Below, piece by piece: positions 34,478-43,176 of a stretch of DNA of 64,000 nt. Within the stretch, counting starts at the first letter, position 1, and each line of letters starts with the position of its first letter. The notes beneath the pieces were generated by a model that had not been told where the DNA came from, made no database searches, and saw nothing but the letters and a program-made list of their open reading frames with translations. Source of the stretch: Flammeovirgaceae bacterium (lineage in GTDB: Bacteria > Bacteroidota > Bacteroidia > Cytophagales > Cyclobacteriaceae); contig JAIYCV010000051.1 of the NCBI GenBank assembly GCA_027487845.1, forward strand, positions 1-64,000, given 5' to 3'. The translations under genes were made by a program, and so were the position numbers.

Positions 34478-35524
34478 TTGAAGAAAGTTGCTTTTTTACC
34501 TTTTTTATTCACCGTGACCATTACTATGTGTCAGCAAGCAACGCAAATAACAGTTGACAATTCATCTCGCCAAAAAAGTATTGAACGCTTTCCTGACCGT
34601 TTCTTTATCTGGCCGTTGATCAAATACCGAACCGTGAATTTTACATTGCAGCAGCAAACCAACTCAGGCAATAAATTGAACTATCAGCCAAATAACTCTG
34701 TCGGCATGGGGTTTGGTTTTTATCTTTTTGAAGTAGGAGCGGAGTTCACCTTTGCGGTGCCTGTCCAGGCGGAGCGGGTTAGTCTTTTTGGTAAAACCAA
34801 AGCACAAGATTTACAACTTAATTTATTGGGCAAAACGTGGGGGCTTGATCTGTTCTACCAGCGATACAAAGGCTTTTATATGGATGATCCTAATGCCAAA
34901 ATTACCCCAGGGTTGGTTTTTCCGCAGCGTCCTGATCTAGTTACACGCAATCTTGGAGTTAATGGATTGTACATTTTTAACAAGAAATTTTCACTTCGCT
35001 CGGCATATAATTTCTCCGAAAGGCAGTTGAAAAGTGCGGGCTCGTTCTTAGTGGCAGGTACGCTCAATTTTTATACTGTTGGCGGAGACTCAGCACTGTA
35101 TTCAAAAAAATACAATTCCGTTTTTGGGGAACCGAGTGCATTTTCTAAACTTAGTATTAACACGTTTAGCGTTTCACCAGGCTACTCCTATACTCAAGTT
35201 ATAAGAAGGTTTTTTGTGAACGCTTCCCTTTCAATTGGCCCAGCATATCATTGGATTAGCTACGAAGTAAATGGCCAAGAATTGCAAGCTTCCACGTTAA
35301 ACAGTTTTCTAGATATCAGAGCGGGAATAGGGTACAACAGCAATCGTTTTTTTTGTGGGATTAATCTCGTTAATCAGTCACGTATCATAAAGTTTGAGAG
35401 TATACAATTTACCACTTCGAGTTCTACCATTAAAATACTACTTGGTTATCGATTTAAAGAATTTGGTGTATTGAAAAAACGAGCCCTCGATATCGTGCCC
35501 GTTTTGGTCCCGAGTAAAAAGTAA
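34478..35524 (+). CDS. DUF4421 family secreted protein
   Basis: A 348-residue exported, probably outer-membrane, beta-barrel protein with a signal peptide (KKVAFLPFLFTVTITMCQQ). It matches the Bacteroidota DUF4421 family in segments such as YRTVNFTLQQ, WGLDLFYQRYKGFYMDD and NGLYIFN. The start is a TTG, the only start codon before the signal sequence. Function unknown. Confidence 0.76.
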   Translation: MKKVAFLPFLFTVTITMCQQATQITVDNSSRQKSIERFPDRFFIWPLIKYRTVNFTLQQQTNSGNKLNYQPNNSVGMGFGFYLFEVGAEFTFAVPVQAERVSLFGKTKAQDLQLNLLGKTWGLDLFYQRYKGFYMDDPNAKITPGLVFPQRPDLVTRNLGVNGLYIFNKKFSLRSAYNFSERQLKSAGSFLVAGTLNFYTVGGDSALYSKKYNSVFGEPSAFSKLSINTFSVSPGYSYTQVIRRFFVNASLSIGPAYHWISYEVNGQELQASTLNSFLDIRAGIGYNSNRFFCGINLVNQSRIIKFESIQFTTSSSTIKILLGYRFKEFGVLKKRALDIVPVLVPSKK

Positions 35525-35613
35525 CTTTTTGCCACCTTATATTTGATTATCACTTCATTTTCAATAACTTAGAGCATTATATCTCAATTTTTACTTTACT
35601 TAAATTTTTGCCA

Positions 35614-36462
35614 ATGAGATCTATTTGGAAAGGCCACATTCAATTTTCGCTTGTCACTATTCCCGTAAGGATTTATAATGCCATTGACACAGGCCAATCG
35701 ATAAGCTTTAATCTGTTGACTAAAGACGGTCATAATCCGGTAGGATACGAGAAAAAAGACAAAGTAACTGGCAAGGTCTTGCGTGGCGAAGACATCACTA
35801 AAGGGTATGAGTACGAACCCGGACAATTTGTAATAATTGAGCAGGAAGACTTGGATAAAGTGAAACTGAAAAGTACTAAAGTTATTGAAATAGAAGGCTT
35901 TGTTCAAAGCGAGGAAGTTCACCCCACACTTTTTGAATCGCCTTATTTTATTGGCCCAGATGGTGATGTCGCGGCTAAAACTTATGGCCTTCTTTGTAAT
36001 ACGTTAAAGGAATCAGGCAAAATGGGCATTGGTAAAGTCGTGCTCAGAGACAGAGAAACCCCGATATTGATTTCGCCCCACGAACGAGGAATGCTGATGT
36101 ATCGGCTTCGGTATCCAAGCGAGGTAAAAAGCATTAATGAAGTGCCTAGTTTGCTAGAAGTAAAAGCCGACAAAGAACAATTGAAGTTGGCGAAAATGTT
36201 GGTTGACTCAATGTCCGTTAAGTTCTCGCAATTGGAAATGAAAGATCATTATTACGATGCTTTAAAAGCAATAATTGATGCTAAGATTGCTGGAAAGGAA
36301 GTTGTGAGCGTGACAGTGGAGGAACCAAAAGTGATTGATATCATGACAGCACTTAAGAAAAGTATTGAGCAAGCCAAGCAAAAGCCGATGGAAAAAGCCA
36401 AAGGATCTTCAGAAAAGGAAGACAATGCTACATTGAAGGTATCCAGAAGAAAGGCCAGCTAA
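35614..36462 (+). CDS. ku: Ku homologue, DNA double-strand-break end-binding protein
   Basis: Bacterial Ku, the ring that binds broken DNA ends and recruits ligase LigD for non-homologous end joining. The 282 residues begin MRSIWKGHIQFSLVTIPVRIYNA, the highly conserved start, followed by the core (YEPGQFVIIEQEDL, LLISPHERGMLMYRL-type segment). The final 35 residues are basic and variable, as usual for the DNA-binding tail. I use the ATG at 35614; an in-frame TTG two codons earlier is also possible. No ligD gene lies in the window, so the ligase must be elsewhere. Confidence 0.93.
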   Translation: MRSIWKGHIQFSLVTIPVRIYNAIDTGQSISFNLLTKDGHNPVGYEKKDKVTGKVLRGEDITKGYEYEPGQFVIIEQEDLDKVKLKSTKVIEIEGFVQSEEVHPTLFESPYFIGPDGDVAAKTYGLLCNTLKESGKMGIGKVVLRDRETPILISPHERGMLMYRLRYPSEVKSINEVPSLLEVKADKEQLKLAKMLVDSMSVKFSQLEMKDHYYDALKAIIDAKIAGKEVVSVTVEEPKVIDIMTALKKSIEQAKQKPMEKAKGSSEKEDNATLKVSRRKAS

Positions 36463-36483
36463 ACACTTGTAGGAATTAGCTAA

Positions 36484-36513
36484 TTGATAAGAATTTTAAA
36501 AGCCTTAATTTTG
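36484..36513 (+). promoter_or_regulatory. Full Bacteroidota promoter just before the TPR gene
   Basis: TTG at 36484-36486, then a 19-base spacer, then TAATTTTG at 36506-36513. This matches the -33/-7 consensus with ideal spacing. The ATG of the TPR gene starts at 36518, so transcription should begin at or within a few bases of the start codon, giving a leaderless or nearly leaderless mRNA. Confidence 0.65.
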
Positions 36514-36517
36514 ATAA

Positions 36518-37111
36518 ATGGCTAAGGTTGTAAAATTCGCAAGTTTATCACCCCAAAAATTCGGATTCAAACCGCTTCGAAAGAAAGGCAGTTCGGCCAA
36601 AACAGATTCCGCCCAGCTTAACCTCTTTGCTGGCGGCAAAGTAGTGAGTATGAATACGTACTCGCCTTTTGAAGAAGCGTTGCTGCTGGATGAACACGGT
36701 GATGCCAGAGCAAAAGAAATGTATTTGAGGGCAATTGAAAAGAAGGAAAGTGTAGCCGATTCTTACTGTAATTTAGGGATACTGGAGTCAGATGAAAAGA
36801 ACTACAGCAAAGCCATTGATTATTTCACCCAGTGCCTGAAAGAAGAGCCAAGGCATTTTGAAGCCCATTATAATTTGGCCAACCTGTATGCCGAGATAGG
36901 TAATTTCTTTCTGGCTAAAATCCATTATCAAACTTCTATCGAGATTGACCCCGATTTTCCTAACGGTTATTTCAATCTGGGGTTGGCTTATGCCATGAAT
37001 AAGGAGGTAGAAGAGGCCATTCAGGCGTTGCTAAAGTACAGAAGCCTCGCCTCTAATGAAGATAAATCGTTTGCCGAAGAGCTTATTAATAACCTTTCCA
37101 GAAGCATTTAA
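36518..37111 (+). CDS. TPR-repeat protein
   Basis: A 197-residue protein. Residues 1 to about 45 are basic and without repeats (VVKFASLSPQKFGFKPLRKKGS), followed by TPR units with canonical W/G/Y/A/P spacing: ADSYCNLGILESDEKNYSKA, FEAHYNLANLYAEIGNFFLA and PNGYFNLGLAYAMNKEVEEA. It has no signal peptide, so it is a cytoplasmic protein-binding scaffold. Partner unknown. Confidence 0.8.
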   Translation: MAKVVKFASLSPQKFGFKPLRKKGSSAKTDSAQLNLFAGGKVVSMNTYSPFEEALLLDEHGDARAKEMYLRAIEKKESVADSYCNLGILESDEKNYSKAIDYFTQCLKEEPRHFEAHYNLANLYAEIGNFFLAKIHYQTSIEIDPDFPNGYFNLGLAYAMNKEVEEAIQALLKYRSLASNEDKSFAEELINNLSRSI

Positions 37112-37140
37112 ATGCTTTTGTAGCGCGATCGAATATGCCT

Positions 37141-37965
37141 TTATAGCGACCAGATGGTTACGAAAAACAAAATGCCCCTATACACTTCTAGCGCAACTTT
37201 TAGTATAATTATCATTAGCATCGATTTAAATACTAATTGCCATCCGTCTTCTTCGTAAAAGGTAATTCCAGAGCGCAGCAGGAAGTATAAGTTAGTGGTG
37301 ACAAAAATACTTGCCAGCACAGTTTCGTCCAGGTAATGGCCTAATCCAAACAGTTTCACAATCAAGGTAAGGAAAATTGCATTGACGAATAAGTTGAAAC
37401 AAGCCAACTCCACCATATACCCAACATGGTCGGTGAAGTACCTGTTTTTCGTTCGATAAAAGGCGTTGAGAGGCAGTGAAGCAATGATCACAAAAACCAT
37501 CACCAAAAGCTTGGCCAGCCCTGTTGTTTTTAGGTTATAGATTACGCTAAATGACTGAACATCACGAATTGACATGGCCATCATTTTGTGTGACACTGCT
37601 TCCTTTACCACATCGCGATAAGCGGACAGCAATTGCGTGTTGAGCGAAGCACTAAACAGCTGGATGAGTGGAAAAAGGAAGTAAATTAGGTTGAGCACGA
37701 AAAATAATGACAGCGGCTTTAAGTACTTAACTCTTTTGCCCTCTGCAAACTCTTTTGACACAAAGCCTGGATCGGCCAAGGTCAGCCAGAGTGTTTTTAT
37801 CATTTTGCTGTCGGCAAAAGTGATTGCGATTAGGATATTACTAAGAAACTTCTTGAATGAGCGATCTGCGGGAAGCAGCACTTTCTCGCCACACAGATTG
37901 CAGTAGTAGCCGTTGAATTGATTGCCACAGCTTTTGCAGGTTTGATTGGTGGGTAGGTTGTCCAT
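37141..37965 (-). CDS. DUF3667 membrane protein
   Basis: A 274-residue protein. Its N-terminal zinc ribbon (CKSCGNQFNGYYCNLCGEK) is followed by several transmembrane helices, as in the Bacteroidota DUF3667 family. Segments such as KMIKTLWLTLADPGFVSKEF and GKRVKYLKPLSLFF are family features. I use the ATG at 37965, which starts the zinc ribbon. The upstream in-frame start at 38055 adds 30 unconvincing residues. It converges on the TPR gene. Function unknown. Confidence 0.83.
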   Translation of the reverse strand: MDNLPTNQTCKSCGNQFNGYYCNLCGEKVLLPADRSFKKFLSNILIAITFADSKMIKTLWLTLADPGFVSKEFAEGKRVKYLKPLSLFFVLNLIYFLFPLIQLFSASLNTQLLSAYRDVVKEAVSHKMMAMSIRDVQSFSVIYNLKTTGLAKLLVMVFVIIASLPLNAFYRTKNRYFTDHVGYMVELACFNLFVNAIFLTLIVKLFGLGHYLDETVLASIFVTTNLYFLLRSGITFYEEDGWQLVFKSMLMIIILKVALEVYRGILFFVTIWSL

Positions 37966-38075
37966 ACTTGAAGTAGGGGCAAAACTAAGAGTAAAATTGC
38001 TTTTTGTCCTAGCTAGAAATGCTTTTACTAAACATTTTCTGGGGAAAGAAAACAAACATTGATATTATAAAGGTT

Positions 38076-38083
38076 TACTTTTG
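38076..38083 (+). promoter_or_regulatory. -7 promoter element at the parA start (TACTTTTG)
   Basis: An exact TAnnTTTG lies two bases before the upstream ATG candidate (38086) and 17 before the second ATG (38101). Its position favours 38101 as the true parA start, since transcripts should begin near 38090. Confidence 0.4.
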
Positions 38084-38100
38084 CAATGTCTATTTGGGTT

Positions 38101-38838
38101 ATGGCAAGAATAATAAGCGTTACCAATCACAAAGGTGGTGTGGGGAAAACCACCATTGTTGCCAACTTAGGCTTTGCACTTGCTCGCCAGTTTAAAGTGC
38201 TGTTGATTGATTTTGATCCGCAAGCGAATTTATCTTCGGGCCTTGGCTTTAAAGATGCTGACAACACAATCGGTCGCTATTTGCAAGAAGTAATTCACGT
38301 TCGTTATCCCACAGTCGTCCCCCATGAGATCAACCAATACGTTCATATAATTCCGTGTAAAGTCGACCTTCTCGATATCGAGAATAGGCTTCGCAACACA
38401 ATAAGTGGAGATTTGATGCTGAAGCGGATAATCGTAACTATTCAAAAAGACTATGATCTTATTCTAATTGACTGTCCGCCTGCATTTAACTACCTTACAA
38501 TCAACGCACTTTCTAGTAGTAACTTAGTGCTCGTTCCAGCTAAGCCAGAACTTTTCTCGATTCAAGGAATTGAGTTGATTAAAGACTATGCCGAGAGAAA
38601 GCAAATACCTTATAAGATCATTTTTAACCAAGTCGATATGAGATCTAATTACCATCGGCAGGTAATTAACACGGCTCAAGAAAACTATCAGTCAAACCTT
38701 GTTGCGAATTATATCAGAACCAGCATTTCTCTGGCCGAAGCTTTTGAACAAGCAATTGATATTTTCAAGTTCAACGAATCGGGCAACGGTTCTAAAGACT
38801 TCATCAAACTTGCTGACGAGCTGATACCATTTGTTTAG
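38101..38838 (+). CDS. ParA/Soj-family ATPase without ParB
   Basis: A 245-residue deviant Walker ATPase of the ParA/MinD family. The opening MARIISVTNHKGGVGKTT has the KGGVGKTT P-loop, then DFDPQANLSSGLG and LILIDCPPAFNYLTINAL. I choose the ATG at 38101 (MARIISV, the usual family start); the in-frame ATG at 38086 would add MSIWV. No parB gene is adjacent, so it is an orphan that could position another cargo or be a second chromosome-segregation component. Confidence 0.85.
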   Translation: MARIISVTNHKGGVGKTTIVANLGFALARQFKVLLIDFDPQANLSSGLGFKDADNTIGRYLQEVIHVRYPTVVPHEINQYVHIIPCKVDLLDIENRLRNTISGDLMLKRIIVTIQKDYDLILIDCPPAFNYLTINALSSSNLVLVPAKPELFSIQGIELIKDYAERKQIPYKIIFNQVDMRSNYHRQVINTAQENYQSNLVANYIRTSISLAEAFEQAIDIFKFNESGNGSKDFIKLADELIPFV

Positions 38839-38960
38839 TGTTTTTTAGGACAGCAGGCTATTAACATGCATATAGTTCTGATTTTAATAGAATATAGGCT
38901 GTGCTAATATAGATTCAAAGTCTGATCTGCTAACTTGCAGCAAATTTTTAAACTACTATT

Positions 38961-40820
38961 GTGAACTATCTATCTGGTGAGAACCTCTCTAAGACTTTTA
39001 ACGACCGTTGGCTATTCAAAGACATTTCCTTGGGCATTTCGCAAGGTGAAAAACTGGGTTTGGTGGGCGAGAATGGCACAGGCAAAACTACCTTGTTAAA
39101 GATCCTTACGGGAGAGCTTGCTTCAGACAGCGGCCTTGTGAGCGTTCGGGATGGGATAAAGATAGGATACCTAACCCAGCAACCGGTGGTTTCGGGAGAG
39201 CTTACCGTTAAAGAAATTATTTTCAATGAGAAGAACGTCATCGCTTCCGTAGTAAAGGAATACGAAGATTGCATTCATCACCCAGAAACTTCTTCAGAGC
39301 GCATGCAGGCGGCTTTGGAGAAGATGGAAGAATTCAATGCCTGGGATTATGATGCTAAGGTTCAAGAGATTACAAGTAAACTCGGTGTTGTTGATTTAGA
39401 TCAAAAATTCGCGCAACTATCAGGCGGGCAACGCAAGCGGATTTTTATGGCTCAAATGCTGTTGACCGAACCCGATTTGATCATTATGGACGAACCTACC
39501 AACCATCTTGATTTAGAGGCCATTGAGTGGTTGGAGAATTACCTTTCTTCCCAACAGATTACCCTCATTATGGTTACCCACGATCGGTATTTTCTGGATG
39601 CCGTGGCTACTGAAATTATTGAGCTTGATCGGGGCAAAATTTTCAGGTACAAAGGCAAGTATGCCTACTTTTTAGAAAAGAAAGCAGAGCGTGAAGAGAT
39701 ACTAAAAATTGAGGTTACGAAAGCTAAAAGCCTTTTAAAGAAAGAGTTAGAATGGATGAGGCGCCAACCGCGCGCACGTGGAACCAAAGCAAAATACCGA
39801 ATTGAAGCCTTCTACGAGATTAAAGAAGTGGCCTCTCAAAATTTGAAGAAAGATAAACTGGCTCTTGACATTCAAGAAGCGCGTCAAGGCGGAAAGATTT
39901 TGGAATTACACAATGTTTCCAAAAGCTATGGGGAAAAGATATTGGTCGATAATTTCTCTTATGTTTTCAAGAAGAAGGACAGAATAGGTGTAGTAGGTAA
40001 AAACGGGATCGGTAAATCAACTTTTCTTAACCTACTTACAGGCAAAATTAATCCCGATAAGGGAGAACGCATACCGGGCGTAACCACTAAAATAGGGTAC
40101 TTCACGCAGGAAGCTGAAAATTTAAATCTGGGTAACCGATTGATAGAAGAGGTAAAAGATATAGCAGAATACATTACGCTTTCCGATGGCACAACGATTT
40201 CAGCATCCAAGTTTTTAGATCAGTTTTTGTTTCCACCTGAAAAGCAATACACCTACATCGACAAGCTGAGCGGTGGCGAACGGAAGCGCCTGCAATTGCT
40301 TAAGATTCTAATTACAAATCCGAACTTTTTGATTTTGGATGAGCCTACCAACGATTTTGACATAGACACCCTTAACGTGTTAGAAGATTTCTTAGACAAA
40401 TTTTCCGGCTGTCTTATTCTTGTGTCGCATGATCGCTACTTTATGGATCATTTGGTCGATCAACTTTTTGTTTTTGAAGGTGATGGAAAAATACTTCCGT
40501 TCAACGGAAATTATAGCGATTACCGTTCAATCGGTGAGGAAGACGAAGTGCCTAATCCTTCGGTCAGCAAGCAAACTGTTAAAGAAGAGAAGTTAGAGAA
40601 GAAAAAGCCAAGCTTTAAAGAGAAAAAAGAGTATGAAGAACTTCAAAAAGCAATTGATTTGCTAGAGGAAGAAAAGAGAAAAATAGCAAACGAACTAACT
40701 AACACAAGCAATGACCACAATCAGTTGATCAAAATGGGAGAGCGGTTGGAGGCAGTGAACCTAGAAATTGATATGAAGACTTTACGTTGGTTAGAACTTA
40801 CAGACCTAATTGAAAGTTAA
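38961..40820 (+). CDS. uup: ABC-F ATPase, Uup-like
   Basis: A 619-residue soluble tandem-ATPase of the ABC-F family. Walker A motifs are GENGTGKTT and GKNGIGKST, signatures are LSGGQRKR and LSGGERKR, and Walker B/DEPTN segments are IMDEPTNHLD and ILDEPTNDFD. A linker between the two ATPase domains and a C-terminal Lys/Glu-rich coiled-coil (KKPSFKEKKEYEELQKAI) are as in Uup. ABC-F proteins act on ribosomes. The start is GTG at 38961. Confidence 0.9.
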   Translation: MNYLSGENLSKTFNDRWLFKDISLGISQGEKLGLVGENGTGKTTLLKILTGELASDSGLVSVRDGIKIGYLTQQPVVSGELTVKEIIFNEKNVIASVVKEYEDCIHHPETSSERMQAALEKMEEFNAWDYDAKVQEITSKLGVVDLDQKFAQLSGGQRKRIFMAQMLLTEPDLIIMDEPTNHLDLEAIEWLENYLSSQQITLIMVTHDRYFLDAVATEIIELDRGKIFRYKGKYAYFLEKKAEREEILKIEVTKAKSLLKKELEWMRRQPRARGTKAKYRIEAFYEIKEVASQNLKKDKLALDIQEARQGGKILELHNVSKSYGEKILVDNFSYVFKKKDRIGVVGKNGIGKSTFLNLLTGKINPDKGERIPGVTTKIGYFTQEAENLNLGNRLIEEVKDIAEYITLSDGTTISASKFLDQFLFPPEKQYTYIDKLSGGERKRLQLLKILITNPNFLILDEPTNDFDIDTLNVLEDFLDKFSGCLILVSHDRYFMDHLVDQLFVFEGDGKILPFNGNYSDYRSIGEEDEVPNPSVSKQTVKEEKLEKKKPSFKEKKEYEELQKAIDLLEEEKRKIANELTNTSNDHNQLIKMGERLEAVNLEIDMKTLRWLELTDLIES

Positions 40821-40873
40821 CTTTTTCAAATAAATCTATTTTTTGGTTTGCGTCTTTTAAATTACATTGACGT

Positions 40874-41353
40874 ATGCAATTTCTGCTTCTTCTGTTGATT
40901 GTTTTTCAAGATGTCGTTCCGTTCAAACCAAAGAGTGAGTTTGAGGTAAAGATTGATCTTAGTTTTAAAGAGAAAAGGAAGCAAGGTGATGGTAGCCAAA
41001 GCAATTTCACTATTGATTATACCGAAACCGTTGAGCAACGAAATAAAAAACTTTCTGGAAATCAATTACCGTATTTAGAATTAAAGATAAAATTCAATCT
41101 GCTTTCTGCCGATGAAGAGAAAGTAAAGATTGTAAACAATTTGGGGAAGATAGTCTACTCAAAAAAGGCTGATGTAAACACGGTGATTAGATTAGATCTT
41201 GGTTATATAGACGATGTAAAAGACGAAGTAACACCAAATGATTACAACGTTATTTTATTGAATTCGGAAAAGAAGGAAATTGACCGGATCAATATAAAAA
41301 TCACCAAGGAAGGTACTTTTCTGGTAAATAATGAAAAGCGCGGAAAGTTCTAA
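40874..41353 (+). CDS. Hypothetical protein with N-terminal signal
   Basis: A 159-residue protein with a hydrophobic N-terminus (MQFLLLLLIVFQDV, a short signal sequence) and then a mixed polar domain rich in Lys and Glu (KSEFEVKIDLSFKEKRKQGD, LELKIKFNLLSADEEKVKIV). The ending KITKEGTFLVNNEKRGKF is beta-like. I do not recognise a family. It precedes the small membrane-protein gene by 3 bases, so the three genes to 43173 may be one transcript. Confidence 0.65.
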   Translation: MQFLLLLLIVFQDVVPFKPKSEFEVKIDLSFKEKRKQGDGSQSNFTIDYTETVEQRNKKLSGNQLPYLELKIKFNLLSADEEKVKIVNNLGKIVYSKKADVNTVIRLDLGYIDDVKDEVTPNDYNVILLNSEKKEIDRINIKITKEGTFLVNNEKRGKF

Positions 41354-41356
41354 TTT

Positions 41357-41482
41357 ATGACTGAAAACTCAGATGAAAAACCTCCAGTCTTTGCTTCTTG
41401 GAATGGCTGGTACTTGCTGGTAGCAGGATTCCTGATTTTTCTTATTCTACTTTTTCTTTTAATTACCAAACGATATTCATGA
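41357..41482 (+). CDS. Small 41-residue membrane protein coupled to the sodium:solute symporter
   Basis: A short frame from the ATG at 41357 encodes MTENSDEKPPVFASWNGWYL, then one helix (LVAGFLIFLILLFLLI) and TKRYS, ending in TGA at 41480-41482. It starts 3 bases after the upstream stop and its TGA overlaps the symporter's ATG (ATGA). The tryptophan-rich entry to the helix, the helix itself and the positive end are typical of small accessory subunits of solute symporters. I do not recognise a named family. The coupling is seen directly; the role is inferred. Confidence 0.7.
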   Translation: MTENSDEKPPVFASWNGWYLLVAGFLIFLILLFLLITKRYS

Positions 41483-43173
41483 ACGCTTTTGATTGGATTG
41501 TGCTGTTCGGCACCATTGTCATTATCGTAGTTTACGGGGTTTGGAAATCAAGGGGCAGCACCAACATCAATGGCTACTTATTGGGCAACAACAGCATGCC
41601 TTGGTGGTCTGTTGGCCTTGGTATTATGGCAACGCAGGCGAGCGCGGTAACTTTTCTATCCACACCGGGCCAGGCATACGAAGATGGAATGCGTTTCTTG
41701 CAATTTTATTTTGGCCTTCCAGTAGCGATGATCATTTTAAGTGTTACAGCCGTTCCGCTTTATCATAAGCTAAAGGTATTTACCGCATACGAATATCTCG
41801 AAACACGTTTTGATTTGAAAGTACGAACATTGGCCGCCTTCTTCTTTCTAATGCTCAGGGGGCTTTCGGTGGGCATAACCGTTTATGCACCCTCGTTAAT
41901 ACTCTCGACTATACTGGGTTGGAACATCACTTTAACCACCGTTTTCATAGGCACTATTGTGGCCATCTATACCGTCTCGGGAGGTACTAAAGCGGTGGCC
42001 GCTACACAAAAATACCAGCTTGCTATTATTATGATTGGGATGCTGGTAGCCGGGGCGGTGGCCTTTTCTAAACTACCTGAATCAGTTTCTTTTGGAGATA
42101 CGTTTTCCATTGCAGGCGAGTTGGGGAAATTAAATTTAATTAATTTAAAGTTTGACCTAGCCGATCGGTATAACATTTGGTCGGGCTTGATTGGAGGGTT
42201 GTTTCTCTTTCTCAGTTATTTCGGTGCAGACCAATCGCAAGTGGGCAGGTACCTGGGCGGGAAATCTATTACTGAAAGTAGGCTTGGTTTGCTATTCAAT
42301 GGCCTCCTTAAAATACCCATGCAGTTTATCATTCTTTACATTGGAATCTTAGTTTTTGTCTTTTATCAATTCAATCAGCCACCCCTCTTCCATAATGTTT
42401 CTCTGCGAGATAAAGCAATGGCAACAGAACAGGCTTCCACTATTGCCGGATTAGAAAAAGATTTTGAAACGGTTTTTAAAGAGAAGGCAGGGCGCGCGCG
42501 CGTGCTTATAGAAGGAATTAACTCACATAACGAGGTCGTTATTGAAGCTGAGAAGCGGGCAATAAAAGAGATTCAAAAAAAAGAAGCCGGCTTACGTTCA
42601 AAAATTAAAGAAACGATTGCCATTGCCATACCTGACGCTAACACGTTAGATAAAGACTATGTGTTTATTAATTTTGTAATGACCTATTTACCTCACGGAC
42701 TTGTGGGCCTGTTGTTGGCTGTGGTTTTTTTAGCAGCCATGTCTTCTACTGCTTCGGAACTCAATTCGCTTGCGTCTACCTCTGTTGTTGATATTTATAA
42801 ACGATCTGTAAACTCGCAAGGAAGTGATTTGCATTATGTTTCTGCTTCTAAGTGGTTTACAGTGGGTTGGGCTCTAATGGCCATGGTTTTTGCTACATTG
42901 GCCAATCAGGCAGAGAATTTAATTCAGTTCGTCAATATCATTGGTTCATTATTCTATGGAACAATTTTAGGGATTTTTCTTACCGCGTTTTATTTGAAGT
43001 TTATTAAGTCAAATGCTGTCTTCATTGCCGCTGTAGTGGCAGAGTTATGTATTCTTTATTGCTACTTCTTTACTAAGATTGCTTTTTTGCTTTATAACAT
43101 CATTGGTTGTTTAATTGTGATTGTAGTTGCGTCCACAATACAGCTTCTTTTTTCTGAAAGAAAAAGGGTATAG
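41479..43173 (+). CDS. Sodium:solute symporter (SSS family)
   Basis: A 564-residue secondary transporter of the SSS family with about 13-14 helices, starting MNAFDWIVLFGTI. Conserved segments include NGYLLGNNSMPWWSVGLGIMATQASAVTF (first helices), GGTKAVAATQKYQ, and LAAMSSTASELNSLASTS, the signature region. A long soluble, Lys/Glu-rich insert (from about FHNVSLRDKA to KIKETIA) interrupts the C-terminal half, as seen in Bacteroidota relatives. I use 41479 because the ATG overlaps the small gene's stop codon; an in-frame start at 41398 lies inside that gene. Substrate not predictable. Confidence 0.87.
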   Translation: MNAFDWIVLFGTIVIIVVYGVWKSRGSTNINGYLLGNNSMPWWSVGLGIMATQASAVTFLSTPGQAYEDGMRFLQFYFGLPVAMIILSVTAVPLYHKLKVFTAYEYLETRFDLKVRTLAAFFFLMLRGLSVGITVYAPSLILSTILGWNITLTTVFIGTIVAIYTVSGGTKAVAATQKYQLAIIMIGMLVAGAVAFSKLPESVSFGDTFSIAGELGKLNLINLKFDLADRYNIWSGLIGGLFLFLSYFGADQSQVGRYLGGKSITESRLGLLFNGLLKIPMQFIILYIGILVFVFYQFNQPPLFHNVSLRDKAMATEQASTIAGLEKDFETVFKEKAGRARVLIEGINSHNEVVIEAEKRAIKEIQKKEAGLRSKIKETIAIAIPDANTLDKDYVFINFVMTYLPHGLVGLLLAVVFLAAMSSTASELNSLASTSVVDIYKRSVNSQGSDLHYVSASKWFTVGWALMAMVFATLANQAENLIQFVNIIGSLFYGTILGIFLTAFYLKFIKSNAVFIAAVVAELCILYCYFFTKIAFLLYNIIGCLIVIVVASTIQLLFSERKRV

Positions 43174-43176
43174 ATA

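Noticed and set aside
38954-38961. TACTATTG as a promoter for the ABC-F gene
   Set aside because: It overlaps the GTG start codon, so transcription would begin inside the gene.
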